Shown here: positions 63,420 through 64,000 of the stretch, piece by piece | How positions within the stretch are numbered: the first letter of the stretch is position 1 | Layout: each line of letters begins with the position of its first letter | NCBI GenBank assembly: GCA_019422525.1 | Contig: JAHZDE010000006.1 | Coordinates: forward strand, 45,018 to 109,017 | Length of the DNA stretch: 64,000 nucleotides | From: Clostridiales bacterium | Lineage (GTDB): Bacteria; Bacillota; Clostridia; Oscillospirales; Acutalibacteraceae | Reading direction: 5' to 3' | The notes under the pieces: generated by a model | The model's input: only the letters and a program-made list of their open reading frames with translations | The model's database searches: none | What the model was told of the DNA's origin: nothing | Translations under genes and position numbers: made by a program

Positions 63420-64000
63420 ATGGCAGACAAAAAACTGAAAATCGGTGTAATCGGCGTCGGAAATATTTCCAACGAGCATATCCAGGCCTATCTCAATAAC
63501 CCTCGGGTGGAACTGTACGCCTTCTGTGATATTGACGAAAAGCAGCTGGCCATTATGGCCGAAAAATATGGCGTAACCCGCACCTTTACCGATAAGGACG
63601 AAATGCTGGCCTTGCCGGAGCTGGATGCGGTGAGCGTGTGTACTTGGAATTCCCAGCATACACCGTGCACGATTGCCGCGCTCAATGCTGGCAAACATGT
63701 CTTGTGCGAAAAACCCATGGCCACCACCGTCGAGGACGCCATTGCCATGAAAGAAGCTGCCGACAAAAATGGGAAGCTCCTGCAAATCGGATTTGTCCGC
63801 CGGTTCGGCAATGACTGCAAGGTGCTGCAAGATTTTATCAGCCGGGATTATTTTGGCGAAATTTACTTTGCCAAGGCTGCCTACCTTCGCCGCAACGGAA
63901 ACCCCATGGGATGGTTTGGTGACAAGTCCCGTTCCGGTGGCGGTCCCCTTATCGATTTGGGTGTCCATGTCATCGATTTGACCCGCTATCTGATGGGCAA
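63420..64000 (+). CDS. Gfo/Idh/MocA-family oxidoreductase (3' end outside window)
   Basis: The first 193 codons are visible; the frame runs off the window. The N-terminal Rossmann fold shows I-G-V-I-G-V-G-N-I-S and C-D-I-D, with the family E-K-P-M-A segment in the middle and G-G-G-P-L-I-D-L-G-V-H-V-I-D, which carries the catalytic His region. TTGGAGG is upstream. It oxidises or reduces a sugar or inositol with NAD(P). Same operon as the isomerase-like gene (28 bp apart). Confidence 0.9.
   Translation, partial: MADKKLKIGVIGVGNISNEHIQAYLNNPRVELYAFCDIDEKQLAIMAEKYGVTRTFTDKDEMLALPELDAVSVCTWNSQHTPCTIAALNAGKHVLCEKPMATTVEDAIAMKEAADKNGKLLQIGFVRRFGNDCKVLQDFISRDYFGEIYFAKAAYLRRNGNPMGWFGDKSRSGGGPLIDLGVHVIDLTRYLMG

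Overview
The window looks like a chromosome segment of a spore-forming, low-to-mid G+C Clostridia bacterium, most likely in the Oscillospirales/Ruminococcaceae range. The division and cell-wall cluster starts with mraZ. A complete ctsR-mcsA-mcsB-clpC operon carries a readable CtsR operator. A SpoVD-type PBP and a SpoVB-type flippase are present, as are Na+-pump decarboxylase subunits and a secreted pectinesterase typical of a gut or plant-matter habitat. Many genes start with GTG or TTG behind strong AGGAGG-type ribosome sites. The genus assignment is inference; no rRNA is present.

Layout. 1-2.5 kb: 3' part of a collagen-like surface/exosporium protein gene with an exact 162-bp tandem duplication, then a glycosyltransferase with a repeat-type C-terminus. 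2.5-5.2 kb: fused ispDF, a DUF3343 (Se/S-carrier-like) protein and a class V aminotransferase/cysteine-desulfurase-like enzyme. 5.2-15.2 kb: cdaA-cdaR (c-di-AMP synthesis), recJ, the long rel (p)ppGpp gene, a metallo-beta-lactamase-fold hydrolase, hemZ and a uridine-kinase-like protein. 15.3-19.4 kb: zinc-ribbon protein, SpoVB-like flippase, mazG, HU and rqcP. 19.4-26.6 kb: cell-surface pectinesterase, aldehyde dehydrogenase, sirtuin, rsmD and coaD. 26.6-39.3 kb: a coiled-coil protein, then mraZ-rsmH-ftsL-PBP-mraY-ftsW-murG-murA-ftsQ-ftsZ without any Mur ligase gene in between. 39.3-41.4 kb: a CorA-type Mg2+ channel gene preceded by a short leader reading frame starting M-K-P-D-P, and a HAD phosphatase. 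41.6-46.5 kb: pcrA-type helicase, DUF5131 protein, GNAT, ArsC/Spx-like protein and endonuclease IV. 46.8-52.4 kb: ctsR operon and a VanY-type carboxypeptidase. 52.7-55.4 kb: tRNA-Pro(GGG), a stand-alone amidase/holin pair, a 47-residue membrane protein and an HD protein. 55.4-61.4 kb: GntR/ABC operon with a large palindromic operator, oadG-oadB, an orphan fumarase beta subunit and a CDF transporter. 61.4-64 kb: divergent AraC regulator, sugar isomerase-like protein and a Gfo/Idh/MocA oxidoreductase cut by the window end.

How the parts fit together. Most of the window is housekeeping arranged in compact operons: isoprenoid precursor synthesis, c-di-AMP and (p)ppGpp signalling, protein quality control (RqcP, CtsR/McsAB/ClpC), and peptidoglycan synthesis with division. 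The most interesting pieces are small or regulatory: the MgtL-like leader peptide before corA, the MraZ 10-bp-phased boxes, the GntR palindrome over the -10, and the phage-like lysis pair without a phage. Start codons were chosen by ribosome-site spacing. All functional names come from motif and family recognition by eye, not from database searches.
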